From Spirosoma oryzicola (GTDB lineage: Bacteria; Bacteroidota; Bacteroidia; Cytophagales; Spirosomataceae): a stretch of DNA of 64,000 nucleotides. Made by a program: the position numbers and the translations under genes. The first letter of the stretch is position 1, and every line of letters starts with the position of its first letter. Positions 52,292 through 61,485 of this stretch are shown one piece after another. The notes below the pieces were generated by a model, which saw nothing but the letters and a program-made list of their open reading frames with translations, had not been told where the DNA came from and searched no databases. The stretch is from assembly GCF_021233055.1 (NCBI RefSeq), contig NZ_CP089538.1, positions 5,596,501-5,660,500 of the forward strand, written 5' to 3'.

Positions 52292-52786
52292 TTAAGCTAA
52301 TAACCGGTCAGCAGACGATTCCGTCAATTCAGGCGCATTGGCCCCAATTGCAATTTCTTTCGTTTCAATCGAGTCCAGATTCTGGAACGTCAGTAAGGTT
52401 GTGTTTTCATAGACGCCTAAATTGGCATCCCGCACCCGCTCCATAATCGGTTTTAGCGCGCACGTCACCTCATCGTTGCAATCGTCGCACTTTACGTAGA
52501 AGTTAAAAGACACGCACGGTGTTGGTGCAATAGGCCCGTCAATAACCCGTAGTACTTGTGCCAGATTAACTCGAGCCGGATCTACACGTAACAGATACCC
52601 TCCTCCTTTTCCTTTCTGGCTTTGGAGGATTCCGTGGTTACGTAGCTCCAGCAGAATCGCTTCTAAAAACTTTTTAGGAATGTTTTCTTTGGCTGAGATA
52701 TAGGAAATCAGGACAGGGCCTTTTCCAAACTCTTCAGTCAAAACTTTGAGGGCCTTAATCGCGTACTTGGCTTTTTTTGAAATCAT
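52292..52786 (-). CDS. Rrf2-family transcriptional regulator
   Basis: A 164-residue DNA-binding protein. The N-terminal winged helix-turn-helix (about 1-65) reads KKAKYAIKALKVL, then IPKKFLEAILLELRNHGIL and the wing GKGGGYLLR. Cysteines at 91, 100, 103 and 109 form a C-x8-C-x2-C-x5-C cluster, a possible Fe-S or thiol-redox site in the IscR/NsrR/CymR manner. The spacing differs from that of E. coli IscR, so the ligand is open. No isc/suf cluster is adjacent. Probably senses redox, iron or sulfur status. Confidence 0.85.
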   Translation of the reverse strand: MISKKAKYAIKALKVLTEEFGKGPVLISYISAKENIPKKFLEAILLELRNHGILQSQKGKGGGYLLRVDPARVNLAQVLRVIDGPIAPTPCVSFNFYVKCDDCNDEVTCALKPIMERVRDANLGVYENTTLLTFQNLDSIETKEIAIGANAPELTESSADRLLA

Positions 52787-53243
52787 CTGTTACGGTAACT
52801 TAGGAGTTGAACAACACTATATACTGAGGCAAAATCGGTCCACAAACTTGCAGCAGCTTGTAAGAAAATAGAAGCTATTGAGCTAGTCGTTACGCTTTTC
52901 GAGGCTTAAACAAACGTTATACTGCCTGCATTTCTGTCCCAACGCCAAGCCCTTCTTATAACGCTCAATAAACTTAATTGGGTGTTAGACGCGCTTTTGA
53001 CCCCTAGGTAACGAAATATGTAGATTATCTATAACTATTCGTCACCTTTTGCCTGCAATGTGCAAAATCTTACCATCATATGAGTATTCCACCCACTAGA
53101 AATAGTTGATTAATTTATTTTCCGCGTGATAACCCACTATTTATCAGCAGTATTACCCACTCAACTGATCCGTAACAAGAAAAAAGCCGGTGCAAAGCCC
53201 CGGCCCTTTCATGCGACACCAATATGAAATTATAGAATGAAGG
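52787..53243. other. 457-bp intergenic region upstream of the Rrf2 gene
   Basis: Both neighbours are on the minus strand. It holds the terminator of the IPT/TIG gene at its right end, and the Rrf2 promoter near 52800-52850, not resolved. A small inverted repeat TTTTGC (53047-53052) / GCAAAA (53062-53067) is present. No ORF or RNA gene was found. Confidence 0.4.
53180..53204 (-). terminator. Terminator after the IPT/TIG lipoprotein
   Basis: GCCGG and CCGGC arms (53186-53190 and 53200-53204), with an inner GC pair around loop AAA; leftward it ends in six T (53185-53180). It lies 39 bases past the stop. Confidence 0.7.
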
Positions 53244-54935
53244 CTATTGATCGTAGTTCGTATTCTGCGGATCGAAGTTGGTCCAACCCGTCAGCCAGTT
53301 CTCGGTGTTGAACGCACCCCGGTAGGGAGCAGAGACGAAGAACGAGTCGGATAGTTTACCACCGGTAACTGCGTTGGCCGATGTCAGCAACGGAGAACCT
53401 GAACCAGGAACGAAGTTTGGCGAGGTCAGGCTAAAGCTATTTGCATTGAGCAGTAGCGAAGCCAGATCCGTAGATGCGATAACGGTATTTTTACGAGCGG
53501 CTAGTGAGAAATAAGCGCTAGCCTGATCATTGGTGATGTTACCAGCACCCCGAACCGCCGTTAGCGAGTTAGCAACCGTAATGCCCTGTACTTCCAGGCT
53601 ACCGTTGTTAGCGTTGTTGAGCGTACCGGTTGTGGTTCCGTCCAGACGAAGTCCCTCAGGCCAGCCAACAAACACTGAGTTGATAACGCTGATAGCCGTG
53701 TTGCGACGCAGGTGCATAGCCGACTGATATGGACCGCTACCGCCCGAACTCGATGTCGATGCATTACTTGGCGTACCGCTCGTTACGAAGCTGCTGAAGT
53801 TAGCAAAAATAGGCTGTGTAAGCGGCAGACCATTGTTCGCCGACAAAGCAACACCACCCGCGTTTTCGCCAGAGTTGAAGTTGTCCGACTCAAAGCAGTT
53901 TGAACCCGATTGGTCAGCTACCTGCGGATTGCGCAACGACACGCCAAACTGTACTTTACCGGTGTAACCCCAGTCCGTATCGAAATCATCGTCGAAACCA
54001 CGGTAAGCAACCAGATATTTTGCGTTAACCGTACCACCGAACCACTCGTACGAGTCGTCACCGCTGTAAGAAACCTGTACGTGATCGATGGTCGTACCCG
54101 ATCCTACGCCGTACATGGTTAATCCGTTGATCTCGCTGTTTGCTTCGTTTGTCAGAGCTATACCACCAAATTCGATACGCACGTACCGGAGCGTACCCGA
54201 GTTGTCAGTCGGCTCGTTGAACGCACCTAGCTGAATACCGATACCACCTTCTGCTGCCTGGCTGGCTGGACGGTTGTGTGGCGCTCTACCGATAAGAACG
54301 ATACCACCCCAGTCACCGTAATTGCGTGATCCAGCCGCGCGATTGGATGTGAAAACGATAGGTTGCTGTGCCGTACCCGACGCTTCTACACGTCCACCCT
54401 GCTCAACGATGAGCGTACCACCTTTTTTGGAACCGGTTGGATCTTCGTCAACGGTACCGCCTTTAATAATCGTACCAGGCTGGATCGTTACGACCACACC
54501 CGATTTTATGTTAACAAAACCTCTGAGCAGATACACATTTCCAGCTGTCCAAGTTTCACTGGCCGTGATGCTTCCGGCCTTCGTCACAACGGGTTTTGAA
54601 CTAATCGTGAACGCAGGTCCCTGTGCTGATTGACCATTGGCTGTAACCGAAACTGGCGAACCGGCGCTGGCGGGTACAACAACCGATAACTGCGTTGATG
54701 AAGCGGCAACAACCGAAGCCGAAACAGCGCCAAACGTTACCGTGTTGCTGGCCGGAGTTGCGTTGAAATTGGTACCGGTAAGCACAACGGTTGTTCCGAC
54801 AGGTGCCGACGTTGGGCTGATAGACGTAATGCTGAGCACCGGAGCGGGGGAATCGTCGTTCTTACAGGACGAAATAAAGACGATCAGTCCTGCTACTAAC
54901 GTCAACAGGCTTCCCCACCGAATGAGCTGATTCAT
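53244..54935 (-). CDS. IPT/TIG-domain surface lipoprotein
   Basis: A 563-residue exported protein. The signal peptide ends in a lipobox-like ISSC with Cys24, then Asn-Asp-Asp. One IPT/TIG immunoglobulin-like domain follows at about 30-112 (ITSISPTSAPVGTTVVLTGT). The rest looks like a right-handed parallel beta-helix or pectate-lyase-like repeat region (AGNVYLLRGFVNIKSGVVV, PGTIIKGG, GGTLIVEQGGRVEA, HVQVSYSGDDSYEWFGG). It lies 41 bases downstream of the TonB-dependent receptor and is probably its surface partner. Ligand and enzymatic activity are unknown. Confidence 0.82.
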   Translation of the reverse strand: MNQLIRWGSLLTLVAGLIVFISSCKNDDSPAPVLSITSISPTSAPVGTTVVLTGTNFNATPASNTVTFGAVSASVVAASSTQLSVVVPASAGSPVSVTANGQSAQGPAFTISSKPVVTKAGSITASETWTAGNVYLLRGFVNIKSGVVVTIQPGTIIKGGTVDEDPTGSKKGGTLIVEQGGRVEASGTAQQPIVFTSNRAAGSRNYGDWGGIVLIGRAPHNRPASQAAEGGIGIQLGAFNEPTDNSGTLRYVRIEFGGIALTNEANSEINGLTMYGVGSGTTIDHVQVSYSGDDSYEWFGGTVNAKYLVAYRGFDDDFDTDWGYTGKVQFGVSLRNPQVADQSGSNCFESDNFNSGENAGGVALSANNGLPLTQPIFANFSSFVTSGTPSNASTSSSGGSGPYQSAMHLRRNTAISVINSVFVGWPEGLRLDGTTTGTLNNANNGSLEVQGITVANSLTAVRGAGNITNDQASAYFSLAARKNTVIASTDLASLLLNANSFSLTSPNFVPGSGSPLLTSANAVTGGKLSDSFFVSAPYRGAFNTENWLTGWTNFDPQNTNYDQ

Positions 54936-54976
54936 AACTAACATTGATTTGGTTTATAAAAGGCAATTGGAAAACA

Positions 54977-57865
54977 TTAGGGAACAATCGTGCGACGGCC
55001 AAAGGTGTAAACACCGGTCAGCGTAACGTACTGGCCACGACGGAAGCGACGGAAAACCTGATCGGCACCAACGGTTTGCGACGTAAGGTCTTTGCCGATT
55101 TTGCCATCGCCGTTGAAATCCTGAGCGAATCGGGTTGCCTGATTCAGAATATCCTGAACGCCTAGCCGCAATTCGATTTTTTGGTTGAACGTCTTGCTGA
55201 TGTTCAGGTCAATCGCATGACGGGGAAGTTCATAGATCGTCGGGTTGTTACGCGTACCTACGGCAAAGATGCGTGGGCCGTAAACGTTGTACAGTACGTT
55301 CCACTGTAGTCCCGTGTTTGGCTCCTGATAGTATACCCCGGCGTTGATCAGGTATGGCGATTGGCTTGCCAGTGGCCGTTCGCGGTCGGCCAAATCTTTC
55401 AGCGGTACATCAACAACGGTTGAGGTTGCATCTGGAGCCCGGACGAAGTCACCCAGCGTTACGCGGCTGTTGATGAGTGATCCGTTGGCAACAACCTGAA
55501 GATTCTGGAGGAATTTGCTCCCTGACTGCTGGAAACCTTTACGAATTTCTACTTCGACACCGTAGTTACGAGCCGTCGGAGCATTGATGAAGGAATAGCT
55601 AAAACCGTTACCCGTTGGGAGCAGGAAGCTTTCGATCGGATTGCGGAAATGCTTGTAAAAACCGGTAACCGAAATCAGTTCGTTAGGGCTTGGGTAAAAT
55701 TCCCACTTCAAATCAACGTTCTGAACCGTAGCAGTCGTCAGTTCGGTATTACCCGTAACAACGGCCAGCAGGTTGAAGTCAAAGTATTGGAAAGGAGCTA
55801 ACTCGCGTAGTTCGGGTCGGTTCACGGTAGCCGAGTAAGCCAGTCGTACGTTATGCCGGTCGTTAAGCTTGTGCGTAATATTGATCGATGGTAGTGGACT
55901 AAAAATCGCCCGGTTTACCAACTGCCGGTCAACACCCATGCGCTGGCTTTGCAATCCCTGCACGTTGTATTCGCCCCGTAAGCCTAGCGTTACATTGGTG
56001 CGAGCGCTCAGGTTGATGTCACCACTGACATAAGCAGCACCGTAGGTATTGCTTCCCTGGTATGAATCAAAATCAGACGTACCATCCAGCAATGACAGTC
56101 CGCCGGGCTGACCGCTTACGTTCGTTGGCGAGAAGATTGAGCCAATCGGTTGCTGCTGCACGATAGCGCCGTCGCTGGCTGATCCGGGAATACTGTTGTA
56201 GCCGTAAAAACGAGCCGAATAGTCACGAACGCGCCGTTCGCCGTAGATACCGGCCCGTATGTGGCTAGGCTCCCGATCCGTTGGATTGCCAAACGTATGA
56301 TCGTAATTGCTAATTAACGAAACAGTCTGCTCATTCAGCTTCGAGTAGAACCGACCTACGTCAATCGGGTTCGGTGATAGCGGAGTTACGAGGGTGTATG
56401 GTCCATTTTCGCCACTGTTCAACGGAGCCTGGTAGCGAGCACGTTTCCAGTCAGGTTCCCAACGGCCCGAATAGCCATAACCGGCAATCCAGTTAAGCTT
56501 TGTCAGTTCATTTAACTGATGCTCACCCGAAACCTGCGTCGTAGCGATACTACGGTTTTCGAACCGTTGCGAATAACTGCGGATATCGGCGTTTGAATCA
56601 AAGTTTTGACCCTGCCGAACAACGGTTTCCTGATTGCCCAGTTGGTTGAAGAGCGTTTTCCATTCGAGCGTGAACGCTGGCGAAAAGCGCAGCGACCAGT
56701 TATGAAGCAGTCCCAACCGCGACTGCCGGGCGAAGCTGGCGTCGCTGTACGATTGGTTGACTGCATTAGCAACCGCTCCGTTTTCGTACACGCGGAAATC
56801 AATGTCGGTCGCTTGGTTCGTCATGCTGTAGTTGACGCTGGTCAGGTTACTGATCTGAACATTGCCGACATCAAACCGACGACCTGTGTTAAGCGCAAAA
56901 CGTACATCGGGCATAACCGTGACGTTCGTTAACCCCCATGAATTAGGAAGCAAACGCGCATAAGCCGCGCGCTGTGGAGCACCCAGCGCGTTAAAATCGC
57001 CGGAACGTGTTGGGAAACTCGTTGGTACAGTCTGATTAGCTGACCATAACCCTAATGCACTCAAGCCACCCCGGTCGTGGGATTGTACCTGCTGGCCAGT
57101 TGTGCCGGGACGGTAGCCGAACGTTAAGCCAACATCAAAGAAGTTATTGCTTGGACGACGCTTCGTGTAGATTTTTACGATACCGCCCGCAAAATCGCCG
57201 GGCAATTCAGCCGAACCCGACTTGTAGACAATCATCCGGTCAAGGATGTTGCTTGGAATAATATCAAAGGAGAAGGAACGGGTTTCTACTTCCGTCGATG
57301 GGGCGATTACGTCGTTGATCAGGACGGAGTTGTAGCGAGAGCCCAATCCTCTGATCAGAACGAAACGATTGTCGAGGATACTGACACCCGGTACCCGGCG
57401 AATGGCCGCTGCGGCATCGCGGTCCTGCGACTTCTGAATCTGGGCTGCCGAAATACCGACGGCCAGCGCTTTGATTTGCTTGATCTCGGTAATAACGGCT
57501 ACTTCCGTATTTGTAGCGCGGTTTGCCCGGACAACAACTTCCTGAAGCGATTTTCCTTCTTCGTCCAGTTCCGTTTCGATAGCGGTCGTGTTTCCAGACT
57601 CTACCCGAACGTTTGGAATTTCTTTGGTTTGATAGGATATGTACGAGATAACTACTTTCTGCGTACCGGCGGGAACATTGGCGATTGAGAAACCTCCTTC
57701 TACGTCAGTGGTACCACCCAGTTGGGTTCCGTCAATCCGGATTGTACAGCCAATTAAGGCTTCTTTGGTTTTACTGTCTTTAATGGTACCCCTGACGGTA
57801 CCTGTCTGCGCCAGAACGGCGGTCGACAAGAGTGATAGTAGAAATAAGAATACGTTACGTTTCAT
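54977..57865 (-). CDS. TonB-dependent outer-membrane receptor
   Basis: A 962-residue receptor. The signal peptide is about 1-19 (LSTAVLAQ), a carboxypeptidase-regulatory-like domain about 22-105 (GTVRGTIKDSKTKEALIG), then the plug with DRDAAAAIRRVPGVSI and RFVLIRGLGSRYNSVLINDV near 148-185, and a large barrel ending in a short beta strand. No SusD-like gene follows; its partner is the IPT/TIG lipoprotein. The promoter has a -7 box and an array of four 11-bp direct repeats, suggesting control by an OmpR/PhoB-type response regulator. Substrate is not predictable from sequence. Confidence 0.92.
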   Translation of the reverse strand: MKRNVFLFLLSLLSTAVLAQTGTVRGTIKDSKTKEALIGCTIRIDGTQLGGTTDVEGGFSIANVPAGTQKVVISYISYQTKEIPNVRVESGNTTAIETELDEEGKSLQEVVVRANRATNTEVAVITEIKQIKALAVGISAAQIQKSQDRDAAAAIRRVPGVSILDNRFVLIRGLGSRYNSVLINDVIAPSTEVETRSFSFDIIPSNILDRMIVYKSGSAELPGDFAGGIVKIYTKRRPSNNFFDVGLTFGYRPGTTGQQVQSHDRGGLSALGLWSANQTVPTSFPTRSGDFNALGAPQRAAYARLLPNSWGLTNVTVMPDVRFALNTGRRFDVGNVQISNLTSVNYSMTNQATDIDFRVYENGAVANAVNQSYSDASFARQSRLGLLHNWSLRFSPAFTLEWKTLFNQLGNQETVVRQGQNFDSNADIRSYSQRFENRSIATTQVSGEHQLNELTKLNWIAGYGYSGRWEPDWKRARYQAPLNSGENGPYTLVTPLSPNPIDVGRFYSKLNEQTVSLISNYDHTFGNPTDREPSHIRAGIYGERRVRDYSARFYGYNSIPGSASDGAIVQQQPIGSIFSPTNVSGQPGGLSLLDGTSDFDSYQGSNTYGAAYVSGDINLSARTNVTLGLRGEYNVQGLQSQRMGVDRQLVNRAIFSPLPSINITHKLNDRHNVRLAYSATVNRPELRELAPFQYFDFNLLAVVTGNTELTTATVQNVDLKWEFYPSPNELISVTGFYKHFRNPIESFLLPTGNGFSYSFINAPTARNYGVEVEIRKGFQQSGSKFLQNLQVVANGSLINSRVTLGDFVRAPDATSTVVDVPLKDLADRERPLASQSPYLINAGVYYQEPNTGLQWNVLYNVYGPRIFAVGTRNNPTIYELPRHAIDLNISKTFNQKIELRLGVQDILNQATRFAQDFNGDGKIGKDLTSQTVGADQVFRRFRRGQYVTLTGVYTFGRRTIVP

Positions 57866-57896
57866 ATTGGTTTTTTGGAGTCGCTTATAAGCGTCG

Positions 57897-57904
57897 CAAA
57901 ACTA
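57897..57904 (-). promoter_or_regulatory. -7 box for the receptor/lipoprotein operon
   Basis: TAGTTTTG on the minus strand, 31 bases before the receptor ATG and 5 bases downstream of the 11-bp repeat array. Confidence 0.5.
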
Positions 57905-57909
57905 CCAGC

Positions 57910-57953
57910 CCAATATTACGCCAACATTACGCCAATGTTACGCTTGGGTTACA
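57910..57953. repeat. Four tandem 11-bp repeats, candidate activator array
   Basis: Plus-strand units CCAATATTACG, CCAACATTACG, CCAATGTTACG and CTTGGGTTACA are contiguous at 57910-57953, with TTAC in the same place in all four. An 11-bp period puts each on the same helix face, the arrangement bound by tandem OmpR/PhoB-family dimers. The array covers the -33 region of the receptor promoter. A further direct repeat with an 11-bp step, CTTAACC (57989-57995) and CTTAACA (58000-58006), lies upstream. Confidence 0.6.
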
Positions 57954-58078
57954 TTTACCCGTCTACGTAACCTGTTAGTAGACAGAATCTTAACCATTCC
58001 TTAACACGATTAAGATTATTCTGCCGATGCCAGAGGATAGTTTATAATAAAGTGGATTATTAAATTTTTAGCGCTTGA

Positions 58079-59500
58079 TTATTCGGCTATGCCGTTACAC
58101 CGTTTACCTGACTCGTCAATAGTATCGCCCCAGAACCCGTTGACAAACTGGTATATAATCTGATTGTCTTTCAGCAACAGGAAAGTCGGAATCTGGTCAA
58201 TAGCAAGGGGTTGCGCGGGCAGATCGCCTTCGTATAGTAAGTGAACCGGATGCTGAGGGTACCAATCGTCAGGCTTCTGTCGAACCTTGAATACAGAGAT
58301 CCCCTCGCGTCTAAGCGACACAGCATCAAGCTGTTGCAAGTCGGCAGCAGAGTTTAAGGGTTCGGCGTATACATGAGCTGGAACAAGCGTTAAGCCCGTT
58401 GCATCAATTTCATTTAATCCATGAAATGTTGACAGGTCACCAATGTCGTCGATGACGCTTTTGTAGCGAAACCCACCGTTGCTGGTGTTGATTTCATTGT
58501 GAAAAATTCCGACATCTACCGTAACCGCCTGACCCTCCCGAACAACGGTTGCATTGCGAATAAGTACATCAAAGAGTAGGCGTCCGTTTTCGGGAATGCG
58601 TTGGTAATCGGCGGTATCTTCCCGTTTATACGAACCATCGGCAATCGCTTTCAACGCCGTCAGGATAGCCACAAAATTCAGCCGCCGGATAATCATCTTC
58701 TCAACGTCACCTTTATAGCCGCCCGATTCAACCAAAACGAGCGTCGTTCCCCACTTTTGAATATTATCACCGAAAGCCCTCGGTTCAAACTCATCATCAA
58801 AGCGACCTACCTGCCCCGGTACGAATTGCTGCACAACCTGGTTCATACCTACAATGAGTTGCATGGATCGCTCGCGAACTTCGTTGACATTCCGTTCTTC
58901 GTTGTAAGCTGTCGCCAGAAATGACATAACGGCCTGCTTTCCCGTCTTTCCTACACTGTACCGGGGATTTTGATCGTGGAGATTAAACCCAACCAGTGGC
59001 TGTAAGGTCTGTTGCAGCTTCTTCAGCAAAGCTCCCTCCGGCGTTTGTAGCCGCAGCGCATCCCGGTTCATATCAATGTCCGTCGCGGTACGACGCTGAA
59101 ACCGTTCGGCTCCGTCCGGATTGAGCATGGGTACGAAGTAAAGGGTCGTGTTGGCTAAGACTACTTCCCGAAAGTCATCGAACCCATCATCGCTGGCCTT
59201 TAGAAAGTTAAAAATATCAAACAAAGCCATTGTTGCCGTTGCTTCATCGCCGTGCATCTGCGACCATAGCAGTACTTTATGAGTACCCGTTCCAGCCTTG
59301 ACCTGATGAATGGACCGCTTCTCCAAAGATTCGCCAATCTGGCTAACCTCAAACGGTGTCTGACCGCTGAGTGAGTTGAGCAGCGGTACAATGTCTTTGT
59401 GTTTGAAGCGACGGTGTAGTAAGGTTTGTTCCTTGTATGTATCGTGCGCATCGTGCAGGCGACGCGCTATAGTCTGATCTTGTGAGGCAATTGAAGTCAT
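58079..59500 (-). CDS. M14 family zinc carboxypeptidase-like protein
   Basis: A 473-residue metallopeptidase-like protein. The M14 domain (about 30-300) has the zinc motif HGDE (LLWSQMHGDEATATMALFD, with His and Glu), a substrate-site Arg in DMNRDALRL, zinc His in GFNLHDQ, and the catalytic Glu in TLVLVESGGY. The C-terminal ~150 residues (from about 320) are a separate, unassigned domain with LLFDVLIRNATVV. No signal peptide is visible, so it may act in the cytoplasm, unusual for M14 enzymes that work on wall peptides. Substrate unknown. Confidence 0.85.
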   Translation of the reverse strand: MTSIASQDQTIARRLHDAHDTYKEQTLLHRRFKHKDIVPLLNSLSGQTPFEVSQIGESLEKRSIHQVKAGTGTHKVLLWSQMHGDEATATMALFDIFNFLKASDDGFDDFREVVLANTTLYFVPMLNPDGAERFQRRTATDIDMNRDALRLQTPEGALLKKLQQTLQPLVGFNLHDQNPRYSVGKTGKQAVMSFLATAYNEERNVNEVRERSMQLIVGMNQVVQQFVPGQVGRFDDEFEPRAFGDNIQKWGTTLVLVESGGYKGDVEKMIIRRLNFVAILTALKAIADGSYKREDTADYQRIPENGRLLFDVLIRNATVVREGQAVTVDVGIFHNEINTSNGGFRYKSVIDDIGDLSTFHGLNEIDATGLTLVPAHVYAEPLNSAADLQQLDAVSLRREGISVFKVRQKPDDWYPQHPVHLLYEGDLPAQPLAIDQIPTFLLLKDNQIIYQFVNGFWGDTIDESGKRCNGIAE

Positions 59501-59572
59501 TAGCCGAAAGAAACCCTTGTAAATTTCCGTGTAAGAAAGCTTTTCCTACAGACGATCTGTAGGCTATCCAGT

Positions 59573-59962
59573 TCATAATTTCTGACCAACCAATAAACCT
59601 CCGGTTGAAGCCAGCAGGCACAATACTACGTTCAAGCCGATGTTGAGCAGTGCAACACCCATCCGACCATTTTGCAGCAGCAGAACGGTATCGTTACTAA
59701 AACTAGAGAACGTGCTCAACCCTCCACAGAAACCAACACCGATCAGCAAGCGCATATCTTCGCCGGTCGTGCGCCCCAACGCCCAGCCCACTACAGCTCC
59801 CAGAACAGCACTTGCTACTATATTAACGAGTAGGATAGCGATTGGAAACGGTGAACCAGATAACGTTGCCGGAACAAACCGTCCAGCGAGGTAGCGTACC
59901 AGACTACCGATTCCGCCACCGGCAAATACCAGCACGTAAGGATGCGTGAGGAGGGTTCTCAT
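59573..59962 (-). CDS. crcB: Fluoride ion exporter CrcB/Fluc
   Basis: A 129-residue four-helix inner-membrane fluoride channel subunit that works as a dimer. GGGIGSLVRYLAGRFVP at about 14-30 and GFCGGLSTFSSFSND at about 72-86, with its STFSSF stretch, are diagnostic. The ATG at 59962 is chosen over a start 144 bases upstream, because the extra residues do not fit the family and would overlap the divergent permease. No fluoride riboswitch was seen in the 129-bp gap upstream. Confidence 0.94.
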   Translation of the reverse strand: MRTLLTHPYVLVFAGGGIGSLVRYLAGRFVPATLSGSPFPIAILLVNIVASAVLGAVVGWALGRTTGEDMRLLIGVGFCGGLSTFSSFSNDTVLLLQNGRMGVALLNIGLNVVLCLLASTGGLLVGQKL

Positions 59963-60091
59963 GCGAGCAAACTTACAAAAAATCACCCATGCGTTGCGAC
60001 AAGCGGGCAATCTGTTCATTTCAGCCACTTTTTCGCTATCATTGTAGGATAACCTACCTCGACGAACCGAAACGTTGTTTTCCGCCAACCT

Positions 60092-61396
60092 ATGGCTCAA
60101 AACCAATTAAAAAAACTGTTAGGCGTCGGCTTCGGCGTGGCCGTAACCATCGGCGGAACAATTGGCACCGGCATTTTGCGAAAACCAGGTCCTATTGCTC
60201 AAGATGTTGGAAATCCTTCTTTGATTATTGCCGTCTGGCTTGTTGTTGGCTTATACGCGCTTATCGGTTCTTTATCCGTCATGGAGTTGGGAACTATGCT
60301 ACCCAAAGCCGGAGCCTGGTACGTATACGCCCGCCGGGCGTTTGGCAATTACGCCGGTTTTATCATTGGCATCAGCAGCTGGCTCGGTAGCGTTTCGGCG
60401 ATGGCCTTCGGTGCAGCGGTTATGAGTGAGTACATCGGCCTGCTTTCTCCTTCGTTGGTCGATCACCAAAAACTAATCGCTGTTAGCATTTTGGTGGCTT
60501 TCGTCGCCTTTCACTCCGTTGGTGTTCGTCTGGCGAGTCGGGCGCAGGAGGTTATGAGCGTGCTGAAAGCCGTTGGCTTACTCGCTTTTGTTATCGTTTG
60601 TTTCGCTGTAACGCCTGATACGAACACAACCCTTTCGACGGACACGGTTCGACCACTGGCCGAGGGCGGTATCTGGCTGGGTATTTTAGCGGCTTTACAA
60701 TCCGTTTTCTACACCTACGACGGCTGGCATACGGCGGCTTATTTTACGGAGGAAGATGTAGATCCTAGTCGTAATCTACCCCGGTCTATGATCAGTGGGG
60801 TCTTGTTAATTATTGGCATTTACATTCTGGTCAATCTGGCGTTGTTGTATGTGCTGCCCATATCGACGCTGGCGGGCTCGAAGCTACCGGCGGCAGATGC
60901 GGTTCAGCTATTATTTGGACCGGGGAGCGCGCAGGTTGTGACGTTCCTGCTGATGATTTCCATTATGGGTATTATCAACGCCCAGATTATGTTTAATCCA
61001 CGCGTCATTTTCGCGATGGGACGCGATGGGTTGTTTTTTCAGTTCGTTACAAAGGTTAATGACGGTGGTACACCCATCAACGCTACCATTCTGACCGCTT
61101 TGGCGTCGATCCTGCTGATTCTGACCAATACCTATAGCAAACTATCGGATATAGCGACGTTTTTCTTTGTGCTATGCTACGCGGCAAGCTTTGCCGCACT
61201 GATTCGCTTACGGCAAACGGAGCCAGAATTACCGCGACCGGTCCGTGCATGGGGTTACCCGTTTACAACCTGGTCCCTACTGATTGCATCGCTGGCATTT
61301 CTGATCGGTGTCGTTATTGGTGATTTTTCCAGCAGCTTGTACGCGATTGGCTTTATCGCCGTGAGCTACCCGATTTACAAACTGGTTATTCGCTGA
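60092..61396 (+). CDS. APC-superfamily amino-acid permease
   Basis: A 434-residue polytopic inner-membrane transporter. The first helix has VTIGGTIGTGILRKPGPIAQ (about 17-36), the helix-1 glycine-rich APC motif, followed by YALIGSLSVMELGTMLPKAG; later segments SVFYTYDGWHTAAYFTEED match the conserved family region. About 12 predicted helices. It differs from the permease at 9541, which is of the CAT type, so the two are not recent duplicates. Specificity unknown. Confidence 0.87.
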   Translation: MAQNQLKKLLGVGFGVAVTIGGTIGTGILRKPGPIAQDVGNPSLIIAVWLVVGLYALIGSLSVMELGTMLPKAGAWYVYARRAFGNYAGFIIGISSWLGSVSAMAFGAAVMSEYIGLLSPSLVDHQKLIAVSILVAFVAFHSVGVRLASRAQEVMSVLKAVGLLAFVIVCFAVTPDTNTTLSTDTVRPLAEGGIWLGILAALQSVFYTYDGWHTAAYFTEEDVDPSRNLPRSMISGVLLIIGIYILVNLALLYVLPISTLAGSKLPAADAVQLLFGPGSAQVVTFLLMISIMGIINAQIMFNPRVIFAMGRDGLFFQFVTKVNDGGTPINATILTALASILLILTNTYSKLSDIATFFFVLCYAASFAALIRLRQTEPELPRPVRAWGYPFTTWSLLIASLAFLIGVVIGDFSSSLYAIGFIAVSYPIYKLVIR

Positions 61397-61404
61397 TGAG
61401 TGAT

Positions 61405-61474
61405 TTGCTGTGGATTTATAGATTCATACGCCGTATCTCCAAGACACGGCGTACGATCTACAAATTCACAGCAA
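61405..61474. terminator. Long imperfect hairpin between the permease and the PBP4-type gene
   Basis: A ~30-bp arm from TTGCTGTG at 61405 to TACGCCGT ending at 61434, matched by 61446-61474 with a few mismatches that include G-U pairs. It lies 8 bases past the permease stop and 11 bases from the stop of the next, converging gene. Probably a bidirectional terminator. Confidence 0.55.
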
Positions 61475-61485
61475 GTCAACTAACC

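Noticed and set aside
59963..60091. A fluoride riboswitch upstream of crcB
   Set aside because: The gap is short and no matching conserved core was recognised.
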